Source: Pararge aegeria (Eukaryota > Arthropoda > Insecta > Lepidoptera > Nymphalidae). From it: DNA of 64,000 bases. A program made the position numbers and the translations under genes. Location of the stretch: positions 14,632,001-14,696,000 of the forward strand of contig NC_053200.1 of NCBI RefSeq assembly GCF_905163445.1, read 5' to 3'. The notes beneath the pieces were generated by a model. The model was given only the letters and a program-made list of their open reading frames with translations. It made no database searches and was not told the origin of the DNA. This document shows positions 19,401 through 29,640 of this stretch, one piece after another (the stretch's first letter is position 1; each line of letters begins with the position of its first letter).

Positions 19401-19860
19401 CCTTTCTGTCCTACCTATTCCTAAGGTGAAACAACATTTACAACTGTGTTCTTTAGTTTATAAGCCCAAAAACGCATCGCTTACCTGTACGCGCAACCAG
19501 TACCCAGTGGGGCTATCATTGCTTCCCACAAAAATAAAATATACAACGTAATAATAGTCTCAAAGTTAATTTGTAAAAATTTTAACACTAAATTCGCTTG
19601 CTTCTGCTTTGCGCTTGATATCGCCTATCCACCTAGTGGGATGTCTACCGACGCTTTACTTTTATGTGTTAGGGTTGCCACTCTGGCTCTTTGGGACCCT
19701 AACATTTTTAGATTCGCCACTTGTTTAGTTATTTCAGTAGCTTTGGTAGTCCAGCCAAACTCACCTCCTTTTACTCATTAAATAATTTCTTCATAAAAAC
19801 GGTGGTGTTTTGGTGCGTAGCCAATGCCATCCTCGCTTTAGGTACGACGGTGATTAAACC
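19401..19860. other. Interval without recognised element
   Basis: A 101-codon plus-strand frame (19721-20026) overlaps the SINE-E variant at its end and shows no domain. Treated as chance. Confidence 0.45.
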
Positions 19861-19861
19861 T

Positions 19862-19972
19862 CGGCATACACTTGTAACCTTTCGTAGTTATGTGGGTTTC
19901 AAGCAATTAAACAACACTTGTTATAACGGTGAAGCAAAACATGTGAGGAAACCAGCATGCCGGAGAATTCTC
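19862..19972 (+). mobile_element. SINE-E variant, partial
   Basis: GTTATGTGGGTTTCAAGCAA, CACTTGTTATAACGGTGAAG, ACATGTGAGGAAACCAGCAT and GAGAATTCTC follow the SINE-E middle section in plus orientation. Confidence 0.65.
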
Positions 19973-20084
19973 TGTGCTGTTTATTTCTTTGTTTCTTTTT
20001 CGATAATAATCATAAAAGGTAGTTAAAATATTATTATTAGTATAAAAACCACAAACTTGATGGTATTTCGATATGCGAATATCG

Positions 20085-20175
20085 AATCTTGCAAGATTTA
20101 AATTCACCACGCGAGATTCGAACCCGGGCCATATTGTTTACGAAGCAAGCATTTCACACAGGCAAGAGGTGTCGT
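20085..20175 (-). mobile_element. tRNA-like SINE head, minus strand
   Basis: GATTCGAACCCGGGCC at 20114-20129 is the complement of a good B box (GGTTCGAATC). No clean cloverleaf or anticodon stem can be drawn, so this is a tRNA-derived SINE remnant rather than a tRNA gene. Confidence 0.45.
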
Positions 20176-20308
20176 GGATACCGAAATATGGCAGAAAATA
20201 CTGTCAACAATTGAGCGTATTTTATGCCTACGCTTGTTTCATCACGTACACGGTGAATATTTTTGACGTTTACTAGGGTTGTTACTTTAAACTTAAATAT
20301 AGAAATAA

Positions 20309-20390
20309 AAGATAGAAAAACTTTATTACAATAAAAAAAACATAATAGGAAAAAAAAGAAATAGTACATTGTGCTATGTTAGGGTCCAAA
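20309..20390 (-). mobile_element. LINE-C/I tail fragment
   Basis: GATAGAAAAACTTTATTACA followed by ATAGGAAAAAAA matches the complement of the LINE-C terminus (TTGCAATAAAGTTTTTCTA). Confidence 0.55.
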
Positions 20391-20395
20391 TGCGA

Positions 20396-20429
20396 CATAC
20401 TATCTATAAATATATTTATAGATAGTATG
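20396..20429. repeat. Perfect 34-bp palindrome
   Basis: CATACTATCTATAAATA and its exact reverse complement are joined without a spacer. Confidence 0.95.
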
Positions 20430-21699
20430 GCTTTGCAAGTGAATTCGTCCGCCTTTTTTGAAAATTCCAGGGTAATGTACTTAACAATATTTCTCTTAGG
20501 AGTCGTTCAGTCTGGATTTTTTTTCATAGTTGAGTGAGGGTATTAGTGCATTTCATGTAGGAAGTTTGTACTTGTTCTATTCATGAAACAAGTGTTGCAT
20601 GTCTCATAATTTATGTAATGTCTGTCTGCAAAAAGCAAGCTCTCTATCCAAAATGTTGTTCAACATCGTTTTGCTGTTAAGCTACATAGCTAACAGGCTT
20701 TTTTTTTTGTGTGGTAATCGTTCCTCAGTAATTTCAAGGTATAAAATATCCTATGCCCTTTGGCAGAATGCAAGCTGCTCTCAATGAGACTCTATTTAGA
20801 TTTACGCCGCTAATAGTTAGGATGGTAAAAGTGTAACGGCAATCTTTAAGCCGTCTTCACACTGAAAGTCGCCCTGGGAGGTAATAAAGCTTTTCCACCA
20901 CGCCAAAAAAAAACTGGTCAAAAGTCGGTATTATTTTGTTCTCCCACTCATAGGGTCTACGTCAACGAAGCGTGGGGAAATGTGGGTAATATCAGACTTG
21001 CAAACTTACCTTTCGCCAAAGCAATAGTATAAAATGCGAAATTATTCTTTGCGTTTAAGTAAATCGACATAATTGCAAAGCTCGCAACGTCTGAAGGCGT
21101 TTATTTAGATTTACTACGTTACTAGTGAAGATAGTATTCGTGTAACGGCAAACCACAGACATGGATCAGACATCATGGTTTAGAAGGATTAGGTACAATA
21201 TTAAATTAATATTATTTCTTTTCTACTTGAGTATGTGTGACAACCCTACCGGTCACGTACTTAGTAAATCATTTTATACTGTCACGTACCCTTCTAGATA
21301 ATTTTGTGTTCGTAAAAATGAATAAATTCAAAAAAAAAAAAAATATGCCTCTGTGTGATTTTTTGATAACCTAAAAGTGCTACTTATTTACCCTCTTCTC
21401 TTTGCAAGCTGTTAGCAGTTGTATATCGGTTTTAAGAAGTTTAAACTCTGCAGACGTTAAGAATAGGGTTCACTTTTAGAAACAGTTTAGTTACGTATGT
21501 ATCTTAAAGTAACATTGGCATTTTGTGTCAGAAAAAAATTCTTGTAATTTCCTTCCACTCTCAGGCAATAGAATGGTACGCATTATTTTGTACGAAACCC
21601 ACTTATACTAGCTGGGAAGTCTGACGCTGTCCTGCCTTGAAAAAAAAAACAGAAATCTGATTTAAAAAATCATTACAATTGATACAGCCGTTCCTGAGG
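20430..21699. other. Mostly unique interval with a diverged direct repeat
   Basis: TATTTAGATTTACGCCGC to GTAACGGCAA (20793-20842) recurs as TATTTAGATTTACTACG to GTAACGGCAA (21102-21151), about 70 percent similar by eye. It may mark an old duplicated or tandem element. No coding signal. Confidence 0.4.
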
Positions 21700-21850
21700 A
21701 AGTCAATAGGACCAAATTTTTTGTGGGTTCAATTCCCACAACTGTAAAATGTTTATGTGATGAGCATGAATGTTTTTCATTTTAACATTTTTCACTAATG
21801 GGAATCGAACCCACGGCCTTGGGCTTATAAAGCACAGTCGCTGCAAACAC
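21700..21850. mobile_element. Two SINE-A promoter ends, head to head
   Basis: GGGTTCAATTCCCACAACTG to ATGAATGTTTTTCA (about 21723-21780) is plus-strand SINE-A; ACTAATGGGAATCGAACCCA and CACAGTCGCTGC (about 21791-21845) is minus-strand SINE-A. Together they form an imperfect hairpin. Neither copy has the SINE body. Confidence 0.75.
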
Positions 21851-22344
21851 GTTATGATTGCTTTGTTATTGTTTAGTCGCGAGGATTCAGTGACGATGAA
21901 TATAAGGGGGCTGGCAGAAAACGAGTGCTGCGCTTTTTAGTATGCAGCTATACTGAGACAGCTTCGTTGTCGCACATTTTTACTTAAACAAATTGATGAC
22001 GTGATAATAAAGACTGTTTTTCTTTCTTTCTTTCATTCGTTCCGTACATTTTCCAAGGATGCTTCAATTAACCCTTGCTAACTTAAATAATATACACAGA
22101 AAACTCAGTTGGTACGGACGTAATATTCCAGTCAATAATATTATTGGCAAGTACACTAGTTTGAAATTGACTTCCCTAGAGACATCGTAGTTTGATTGTT
22201 CGGTTGCATATTGTGATGAACTTCCCAATTACATCCTGGCTTAGTTTACAGGAACTAATCACAAAGTGTATTTTAAAACAATAACTATTTTTGTTTGATT
22301 GTATTTTGAAATAGTCTGTAGTTTTTGATAGGGATGTTAGATAC
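21851..22344. other. Interval with one LINE/SINE-like tail
   Basis: AATAAAGACTG followed by (TTTC)n at 22005-22033 is a retroelement 3' terminus like that of SINE-E at 44800-44830, but the upstream body is not recognised. Confidence 0.4.
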
Positions 22345-22612
22345 ACAGAATTAAGAATGTACGGAAAATGTATACTAATATTGAAGCTTCAAAAACCACT
22401 CCATTTTAGTAGTGTTTCTCGAAAAGGTTGGTGATTGACGGTTAGGTACGTCACTCCACTTAACAGTTTAAATGAATTATTTTACTTTCGAATGGGAAAA
22501 TGGGAACAGTTTGTGAGCTACCAACACTCCAGGTGTGTGAAGTGAGACGTGTGCGGGGCGTTTTCACTGTTTTTGGATACAATTGGCTTCTGGATGTTCT
22601 TAACTCTATTGT
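22345..22612 (+). mobile_element. Repeat-K copy 2
   Basis: ACAGAATTAAGAATGTACGG, CCACTCCATTTTAGTAGTG, AAATGGGAACAGTTTGTGAG, GAGACGTGTGCGGGGCGTTT. Colinear with copy 1 at 12633-12930. Confidence 0.7.
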
Positions 22613-22624
22613 TAGATAAAATCA

Positions 22625-22770
22625 GCATAACTTTGCGGAATTAACATTATTAATAATGAACAAGTAGCTCAAATCCTTACTAATATATAAATTATAAATG
22701 TGTTTGTTTGTTTTTCATTTGCACCATAGCAACATATCAACTTGATTTTTGGCATAGGGTTAGTTAAAAG
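22625..22770 (-). mobile_element. Foldback-F end and Repeat-L relative
   Basis: GCATAACTTTGCGGAATT is the F terminus. From 22675, ACTAATATATAAATTATAAA, TGTTTGTTTGTTTTTC and TATCAACTTGATTTTTGGCA are the complement of the Repeat-L subfamily at 40198-40365. Confidence 0.55.
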
Positions 22771-22774
22771 GACG

Positions 22775-22915
22775 CAGAGTAATTAGCCGATTAGGGATAT
22801 GACTACCATACTCCCTAAAAGGTTAACCCGCTACCATCTTAAACCGCATTATCACTTAGCACCAGGTGAGATTGCAGTCAAGGGCTAACTTTTAGTGGAA
22901 TAAAAAAATAAAATA
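22775..22915 (+). mobile_element. SINE-D 3' half
   Basis: GATTAGGGATATGACTACCA, AACCCGCTACCATCTTAAAC, CACCAGGTGAGATTGCAGTC, CTTTTAGTGGAATAAAAA. Confidence 0.75.
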
Positions 22916-22984
22916 AAAATACGTCTGAACTGAGAATCCCGCCTATACTTCTCTCTTAAGGATTATTATAAGTTAGTGATTATA

Positions 22985-23510
22985 GCGGTGATAGCTCAGT
23001 GCTTAGTATATGTATTTATTTATTTATGTAGAAATGAATAAATAAATATACTACGACAATATACACATCGCCATCTAGCCCTAAAATAAGCGTAGCTTGT
23101 GTTATGGGTACTAAGGTAATTGATGAATAATTTTTATGAATAATACACATAAACACTTATAATATATAGATAAACGCCCAGACACTGAAACACATTCATG
23201 TTTATCACACGAATATGAATTTAGTATATTTATTTACTACGACAATACAGAAATATTTATTTATTTATATATATATAAATAAATAAATAAATATACTACG
23301 ACAATACACACATCGCCATCTAGCCCCAAAGTAAGCGTAGCTTGTGTTATGGGTACTAAGATGACTGATGAATATTTTTATGAATGATACTTCTTATATA
23401 CAGATAAACACCCAGACACTGAAAAAACATTCTGAAGTCATGTGGGAATAGAACCCACGGCCATGGACTCAGAAATCAGGATCGGTGCCCACTGCGCCAG
23501 TCGGCCGTCG
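22985..23510 (-). mobile_element. Two SINE-A copies in tandem next to a SINE-E head
   Basis: GCGGTGATAGCTCAGTGC (22986) is a SINE-E start. Minus-strand SINE-A copies follow at 23036-23218 (lacking the promoter end) and at about 23275-23510 (complete, with GGAATAGAACCCACGGCC). Short AT-rich SINE-A tail debris at 23224-23275 joins them. Confidence 0.8.
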
Positions 23511-23812
23511 AAAACATTGGACGAACTCGACAGACACATATGACAGAAAATAGCAAAACAGTGAACACTTTACGAGACAAAAAATAGTGTCATGTGTACA
23601 AAAACATTATTTAAAAAACGGCATTTCGTACGGTTTTTTCTGTCATCTCACTCGGAAACAGTGTCGCAGGGCCAGGTCAAGAGGCGGCGCGTCTGGCGTT
23701 AATATACTTTCACGTTTTTCAATATTAGTTCAGTGTGCCAAGTGGCGTTGACACAGTTTTGAATCCGATTGTTATTAATCCGAGTATTGTTGATTCAGCG
23801 CGAAATGTAAGG
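23511..23812 (+). promoter_or_regulatory. Candidate promoter/first exon
   Basis: TTCAGTGTG at 23730 resembles an arthropod initiator (TCAGT); AAATGTAAGG at 23803-23812 is a good splice donor. The 130 bases upstream are GC-richer than average. No repeat recognised. No TATA box stands out. Confidence 0.25.
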
Positions 23813-24079
23813 GAATTAATTGTTTTGTTGTTTTTCTAACACCCTTCATTTCCTCCCTTTTACATTTTTTTTGGATTCCGTAACAGGAATTAAAATGAAA
23901 TATGAAAAAAATGTTTATTTACTATTTAACAATAAATACAATTTGCGTTAGTAGAAATACTAAGGAATCCTGTATCGTGAGTATTTAAGTTTGGCATTCG
24001 TGTTTACTTATCGCTCGGTTACCGTAAGTTATAAATGCACTAAGTACAGATTTCAAGGAATTTTCTTTTATATTTTTTA

Positions 24080-24225
24080 TTCTTAAAACCCTGTTATAAG
24101 TGTAAAAGCTATTAAGCGATCTGGCCGCCTCTTGTATTCTACTTCTTTCGATATGTTCTGTTTTTATTATTTTTTATATATGTGAATGTTGTGGTATACA
24201 AATAAAGAGTTTAATAATAATACTA
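24080..24225 (+). mobile_element. LINE-I 3' end
   Basis: GCTATTAAGCGATCTGGCCG, CTCTTGTATTCTACTTCTTT, TGTGGTATACAAATAAAGAG and an (AATA)n-like tail. Confidence 0.65.
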
Positions 24226-24400
24226 ATGTTGTTGGATCAAGGGTCGGATACAGAAGGCAGTAGTCCTTGAAACGGCGCGTATTGTGAGGAGGTTCCTCAC
24301 TCTGGAGCCCTGACCGCTGGTTGCTTGGGCATTCAAAAGCCCCGCAAGCGGAGGGAGGAAGTTTTATTTTTTTATAAATTTTTAATAGTGTTTTATATTT
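24226..24400 (+). pseudogene. LINE-P 3' end with C-terminal codons
   Basis: 24230-24313 reads CWIKGRIQKAVVLETARIVR then RFLTLEP and stop. The 3' UTR (CAAAAGCCCCGCAAGCGG, TTATAAATTTTTAATAGTG) follows. The same frame is open on the minus strand at 47317-47472. I believe it is a non-LTR reverse transcriptase C-terminus, perhaps R1-like, but this is uncertain. Confidence 0.6.
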
Positions 24401-24440
24401 AATTTTTAGGCATTATTAATAATTTAAAAAAAAAAGAAAA

Positions 24441-24495
24441 AGAATAAATGATAGAGTATAATATTTTATTATTATACTCTATCATTAATTATTCT
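24441..24495. repeat. Hairpin, about 22-bp arms
   Basis: AGAATAAATGATAGAGTATAAT pairs with ATTATACTCTATCATT and ATTCT further on, with a 3-base bulge and an 8-base loop. Confidence 0.85.
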
Positions 24496-24499
24496 TTTG

Positions 24500-24870
24500 A
24501 GTCGTAGTTTCTATTTATGATACAAGAGAAAAAAAAATAGTTTTTTAAGAGTGCGTTTTATTTTAAAAGAGTCCCTACCTAGACCTACTTGACTCTTTAC
24601 TATGCCTCCGCTGTAAGTGCGTCTTTCTCTCAGTCAGTTGGAGTTGTTTCATAAATATAATTGGATGGTAGTTTAAACTTGTATTTATTTTTTAAATGCA
24701 TTTTAGAAAGTTTCAAGATTTATAGATTTTCGACCTACGGCCGTCGTGTCTCACCACTCAGGTATTTGGGACCGTAGATGAATCTGTAAAATTATATAGA
24801 TATGATTAGACCTTAACAATTATTTAGATATTTTTAATGGTTTTGTTAGCGAAATTGTGAAAATGATACC
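24500..24870. other. Interval without recognised element
   Basis: Nothing recognised. Confidence 0.4.
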
Positions 24871-24874
24871 TTAT

Positions 24875-24990
24875 GGCGCTGTCCAGCGGTATACAAGCGC
24901 CACACCGTGGTATTTGGAACTCCGTACAAAAGACCTATGCCCAGCAGTGGATCAGCAGTGGAGTGGTTAATCGGTCGATATGATAATGGC
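24875..24990 (+). mobile_element. RTE-clade LINE extreme 3' end
   Basis: ATGCCCAGCAGTGGATCAGC and TCGATATGATAATGGCG resemble the RTE terminus (CAGCAGTGGACGTCGATTGG, complement at 35944). Much diverged. Confidence 0.5.
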
Positions 24991-25149
24991 GCTTGTCTCC
25001 CTGACCTTCAACAGGGAAAGAAAGTTGCAATCTATGAAAACTGTTCATGATCAAATGTAAAACAGCTATCCCAAAAAAGACGCATTCGTTATAAAACGAG
25101 AGTCAACTCAGTCAGTTGATTCTTTAGCAAATATCTTTCAGAATTATAT

Positions 25150-25705
25150 AAAATTTGATGTACGTTCATAAAAACATTTCTAAATTTAAGAAAAAATGTG
25201 ACTGCAATAATTTAAACATTAGAAGTAAGAATAAACTTACAGTGCAATATACTAGGTTACATAAAATTCATAATTCGTTTAAAGGAAATTGCATAAAATT
25301 CTACAATAAACTACCAATTGACGTCTTGGAGATGTCTCTTAAAAAGTTCAAAGTTTGTATTAAACGTAAGCTTATAGAAAAGTCCTATTATAGTATAAAG
25401 GATTACGTGATCGATAAAAAAGTTTGGGTGTAAATTATTGCTCTAACCAGGTTGCTCTTCTAATAATTTAAAATGACATTGTGAGAGGGTGATAACAAAA
25501 AAAAAACACCCGGCTAAGTTTGTTGTGGGCTTTTTCTTAGACCAGGACGCGTTTGGAACCCTCGTAGCTTTAGTTTTAAGTTTACGAATGTGGTTACCGC
25601 CATCATCTCACTACCGTGTAATTCTTATGTACGCATCAAAAGTGCCACCTATGGCCTACTTGAATGAAGATATTTTGGACTTTGACTTTGACTTTGCACA
25701 CAACG
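25150..25705 (+). pseudogene. LINE-B 3' end, open RT C-terminus
   Basis: The open frame (first ATG at 25158, stop at 25431-25433) covers about 91 codons of the RT C-terminal tail: MYVHKNISKFKKKCDCNN, RLHKIHNSFKGN, FYNKLPIDVLEMSLKKFKV, KLIEKSYYSIKDYVIDKKVW. The catalytic domain is missing (5' truncation at about 25150). The 3' UTR keeps the GGTGATAAC and GGTTACCGCCATC stem partners and ends with a (TTTGAC)n tail. Confidence 0.88.
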
Positions 25706-26483
25706 ACACAATAAGTGTGATTTTGTCCGCGCTATATCTCTGCCATCATTTTTGTAAAGCGTGCGTCGTCACTAACAGGATAAGCTGTTCGCGCAGCACC
25801 AAATGTTATCGACAAAAAAGTCACAGTCGTAAAAGAAAGTGCGCCAACTCTCACATCAGTTGTTATATTAGCACAATAAGACCATTACGCCTGGAATGAT
25901 GGCACACAATAAAAAAACATCACAAGCCGAAAGAAACTCCCGTCTATTCACGCTGTGCATGTACTTGAATACCGGACGACTTCGCGATCGAGCTTTTAAG
26001 GCTAAACGTCGCTTTTTAATACACACCGTTAGGTAAATCATCCAAGACGTTATACTTAAACGTTTTTTTTGCACTATTCGCATTGCATTTCTTTTGGAAC
26101 GTAAATTTATTGCACAAATGGCACTACGAAGCTAATGATGGATTAAGGTAAAGTAAATTATATGTCTTTTTAATAAAAGTGTTAATTCAATTAACAGACC
26201 TACCAAGTCTGTTTATACAGTAACATAATTAGACGTAAGGTCATTTTATCGGTGGTAAAATGTTAATCGTCATTAAGATTTAACTTCACGCGAGTCTCTG
26301 AGAATGAGGAAACTTAGATCTATCCATACCGTGTGTTCGAGTTTTTATATTATGTATACTATTTTTAATTACCTATTTTAACAAACTATTACAAATAAGG
26401 TCACACAAACAGACCCTAACTTTTAATCCCACTTCTGAAAATCAATTTTTTAATTTGTTACATTTAACTAATATTATGTAACC
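25706..26483. other. Unique-looking interval
   Basis: No repeat family recognised. The frame at 25489-25899 reads through the LINE-B 3' UTR, so it is not a gene. Confidence 0.45.
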
Positions 26484-26645
26484 TTTTTTAGGTTCTTCGT
26501 GTAGGCCTATAACAGGCACTTAATGTAACTCTGATTGTGAAGTGGTGATAACTAAATTCGTTAACTTTACACTAAAGCTGGCAAACTCCCTGGTCTCTGA
26601 CGGATCCAGAACATATTAAGCCAGCTTTTTTTTTTAGTTTTCTCA
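26484..26645 (-). mobile_element. LINE-B 3' UTR, diverged
   Basis: TGTAGGCCTATAACAGGCAC, AAGTGGTGATAACTAAATTC and TTTACACTAAAGCTGG match in order; the central GC-rich segment is replaced. Confidence 0.55.
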
Positions 26646-26739
26646 CAGTCAAAAATTATTTAGCTATGAGATAAAAAGAAGCATAAAAATAACGTCATTT
26701 GAAAATTCAAAGAATTTGCCCTAAATTCTGTTCTCTCTT

Positions 26740-26900
26740 CTGTGCATCCATGTGTCGCAAGCGGGCATGTTAAGCGACTAAGCGCTCGGGTATGTATTGC
26801 GCTTGTAAATGTAGCGCGGCATTATGTAAATGAAATACAAGATAAGGCGCGCATCTAGATTCCACCCGCGGTTCACTTTACGTCGTTTCATTGCTGGGTG
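26740..26900. promoter_or_regulatory. CpG-containing non-repeat segment
   Basis: Several CpGs (TCGCAAGCGGGC, GTAGCGCGGC, GGCGCGCATC) with an AGATAAGG GATA-like site and ATGTAAATGA POU-like site, in AT-rich DNA. No repeat recognised. Regulatory function is a guess. Confidence 0.2.
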
Positions 26901-26949
26901 TTGTGTAGAATTAATTAAAAGAAATAATTACTCGAGTGTGAAATTATAC

Positions 26950-27281
26950 TTTGTATTACTCATGCGGGGAAAGTAGTATCTTGACGTTCGCTGTTGCGGT
27001 TGAAAAAGAACCGTTTGCCCATATTAAACTTACGCGTGAGATTTTTCATAAATAAAACTGTTATTTGAGTGCGACAAGTTTATTTGTCGCACGTAAATTA
27101 TTCTTGGCACACGCAAATTTAGATAAAATTGCTAAAATAAAAAAAAATAATTACAAAAAAAAACACAATCGACATATTAAAACTGAATTGAGGTTGACGC
27201 GTCTGACAGTTTAATTTAATAAATAAAATTGTAATTAAATTAAAATTAGTTTAAAAACTTTCCCCGCAAGAGTAATACAAA
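26950..27281. mobile_element. Inverted-repeat-bounded segment, MITE-like
   Basis: TTTGTATTACTCATGCGGGG (26950) and the inverted partner CCCCGCAAGAGTAATACAAA (ending 27281) form 25-bp arms with one mismatch around 282 bases. A smaller hairpin GTGCGACAA with TTTGTCGCAC lies inside at 27069-27093. No clear target duplication. Confidence 0.65.
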
Positions 27282-27409
27282 ATAGTATGTGCGACTAGTG
27301 CGACGTTGTCGATTACCCACTCAAGCGAGTGACTCGCTTCTCTCGTGCGTTCAACTTCGCTTTCGTGGGCAATCGACAACTTGTCGCACTTGTTGCACAA
27401 TATACTATT
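27281..27409. repeat. 129-bp inverted repeat
   Basis: Left arm AATAGTATGTGCGACTAGTG then GACGTTGTCGATTACCCA (27281-27319); right arm TGGGCAATCGACAACTTGTC then CACAATATACTATT (27366-27409). The interior holds AAGCGAGTGACTCGCTT. It starts at the base where the previous inverted repeat ends. Confidence 0.8.
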
Positions 27410-27445
27410 GAGTTACACTACTAGTTCAATGATAACAATTTTGAA

Positions 27446-27755
27446 CGACGGCCCTTGCGCAACGGTGAGCGGTGTGAATTTAAGTAGGAGGACCCGGGTT
27501 CGATTCCCGGCAGGGCCAATTTGGGGAATTTATGATTTCTGAATTCTCTGGTCTGGTCTGGTGGGCGGCTTTGGCCTTGGCCACCTTACCGACAAAGTGC
27601 CGCTATAAGATTTAGTTTTCTGGTGCAATGTCTCGTATAAACCAATTAGGGGTATGACTGCCATACTACCTAACAGGATAGCCCGCTACCGTTTTACATT
27701 GCATCATCACTTACCACCAGCTGAGATTTCAGCTGGCAGTGAACTAAAAAATGTA
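27446..27755 (+). mobile_element. SINE-D, complete with tRNA-like head
   Basis: Head CAACGGTGAGCGGTGTG (A-box region) and CCGGGTTCGATTCCCGGC (excellent B box) at about 27495-27512, then CTCTGGTCTGGTCTGGTGGG, CCGCTATAAGATTTAG, ATGACTGCCATACTACC, GCATCATCACTTACCACC and a short A-rich end. Reference copy for the family in this window. Confidence 0.88.
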
Positions 27756-27954
27756 GGTACATTGAGATTTTAAAAAATTAAATAGAATCCAGTACATTCT
27801 ACATCAAAAATGTTACAGTATTAAGGTTAAATTAATAAAGTACAATTTATTATAACTCCAATACAAAAAGAGAGAGAAGATTGCTAGACTTCGCACGCAT
27901 TTGAGAACAGTATATAGAACTCTCAGCTATGATGGAGTCTTACAAGCAGTCACG

Positions 27955-28215
27955 TAGAAAAATGTCTTTCTTTTATCACTTCTTTCTTCACGTTCCTGTT
28001 TTTATTTTATTCTTGTATATGTTAATGATGTGGTAAAGAATTAAATAATAATAATAATAAATAAGTAATTAAGGCAGTAATTCTTGAAGCGGCACGTATT
28101 GTGGGAATTTTCGTCATTCTGGAGCCCTGAACGTCGGTTGCTTGGGTACTCAAAAGCCCCGCAAGCGGAAGAGAGGTTTTTTTTATAAATTTTTAAAAGT
28201 GTTTTTTGTTTTTCT
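27955..28215 (+). mobile_element. LINE-I tail followed by LINE-P tail
   Basis: 27960-28060 is LINE-I (TCTTGTATATGTTAATGATG, TAAAGAATTAAATAATAATA). 28072-28215 is LINE-P (AATTCTTGAAGCGGCACGTA, TCTGGAGCCCTGAACG, CAAAAGCCCCGCAAGCGG). The same order and orientation occurs at 24080-24400. Confidence 0.7.
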
Positions 28216-28600
28216 TTTATAATTCACAATTGTTGAAAATTAAAAAAAGAAATAACCAAATAATGTAGAGTAGTAATAAAAGCAGTTTTAGAAAAGATAA
28301 TTCACTAAGTCTCTAGTTTAAACCAAGAACCTTTTCCTACTTATAAAAAAAATTGAATACTAAGTTATGGAAATCTTTAGGTTTATAAAAGTGTTAGTGC
28401 TACGCAAAGTTACGTAGAACTTAACTTGCTACATACGTAGAGCGTATGCTACGCGTATATTTAAATTGGTAACATTTAAAGTGTCATTTAAAATTCTCTA
28501 CTAGAAGAAAGAGTTCAAACATTTCAAATTTATATAAGCTTAGATGAAGAATAAGGATATGGCTGATGATAGGTTAAAGGGAATCAATTGCAAGTAAAAG
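28216..28600. other. Interval without recognised element
   Basis: AT-rich, with several TACGTAG-type short inverted motifs at 28405-28460. No coding signal. Confidence 0.4.
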
Positions 28601-28602
28601 CA

Positions 28603-29335
28603 TGTCACAGCTAATACCTTCTCCCCCTTTTACTTTGGGGTAATGCTGCTGATATTAGCACTATTTTCGTCCTGCAGAAGAGGGCTGTTCGTTCTATCCA
28701 CAAAATGGGTCCGAGAGAGTCATTGAGAGATAAATTTAAAGATTTTAAAATAATGACAGTGTATAGTCAGTACATATTTGAAAATTAAATGTACGTTCAT
28801 AAAAACATTTCTAAATTTAAGAAAAAATGTGACTGCAATAATTTAAACATTAGAAGTAAGAATAAACTTACAGTGCAATATACTAGGTTACATAAAATTC
28901 ATAATTCGTTTAAAGGAAATTGCATACAATTCTACAATAAACTACCAATTGTCATCTTGGAGATGTCTCTTAAAAAGTTCTAAGTTTGTATTAAACGTAA
29001 GCTTATAGAAAAGTCCTATTATAGTATAAAGGACTACGTAAACGATAAAAGAGCTTGGGTGTAAATTATTGCTCTAACCAGGTTGCTCTTCTAATAATTT
29101 AAAATGACATTGTGAGATGGTGATAACAAAAAAAAAAAAAACACCCGGCTAAGTTTGTTGTGGGCTTCTTCTTAGACCAGGACGCGTTTGGAACCCTCGT
29201 AGCTTTAGTTTTAAGTTTACGAATGTGGTTATCGCCATCATCTCACTACCGTGTGGTTCTTATGTACGCATCAAAAGTGCCACCTGTGGGCCTACTTGAA
29301 TAAAGATATTTTTGACTTTGACTTTGACACCCCAA
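28603..29335 (+). pseudogene. LINE-B 3' end, longest RT portion
   Basis: A mostly open frame from about 28603 reads LLLWGNAADISTIFVLQKRA, VRSIHKMGPRESLRDKFKDF, KIMTVYSQYIFEN, then an in-frame TAA (28786-28788) just before MYVHKN, a second stop after SLKKF at 28981-28983, and the terminal KLIEKSYYSIKDYVNDKRAW at about 29003-29062. The WGN and QKRAVR motifs are typical of the region after the palm domain in jockey/CR1-group reverse transcriptases. The 3' UTR ends with a (TTTGAC)n tail. Confidence 0.88.
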
Positions 29336-29640
29336 AGTATAACGTATCTTTCCAATAGCTGGATGAAAACAAAGGGAATGCAATTGGCCGGAGCTTCATT
29401 GATGCCAACTGCGTAGTTACCAATTTCTTAACTAAACTAAATTGTCAGGTCTTAAAATAGTGCTTTCCTTTTCTACGGCAAACATTCTGAAAAAGACAGC
29501 AGTACTTTTAGATCTTGAGTTTAGTTCAGAGATTTGTAATAACGCAGCAGCTTACAAATTAGTAACGAATAGAATCTGTGTTATCAAGATAAAAAACACA
29601 TCTTAAATAAGCCGCTGGGGAGAGATTTTGGGGACTGGAG
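29336..29640. other. Interval without recognised element
   Basis: Nothing recognised. Confidence 0.4.

Noticed and set aside
23036..23510. CRISPR-like repeated array
   Set aside because: The repeats are two SINE-A copies in tandem, and the genome is clearly eukaryotic.
25489..25899. 136-codon plus-strand ORF
   Set aside because: It begins in the LINE-B 3' UTR, passes through the (GACTTT)n tail (giving FDFDFD) and has no domain.
27446..27520. Functional tRNA gene
   Set aside because: A and B boxes are good, but no consistent acceptor and anticodon stems can be formed and the sequence is the head of the multi-copy SINE-D.
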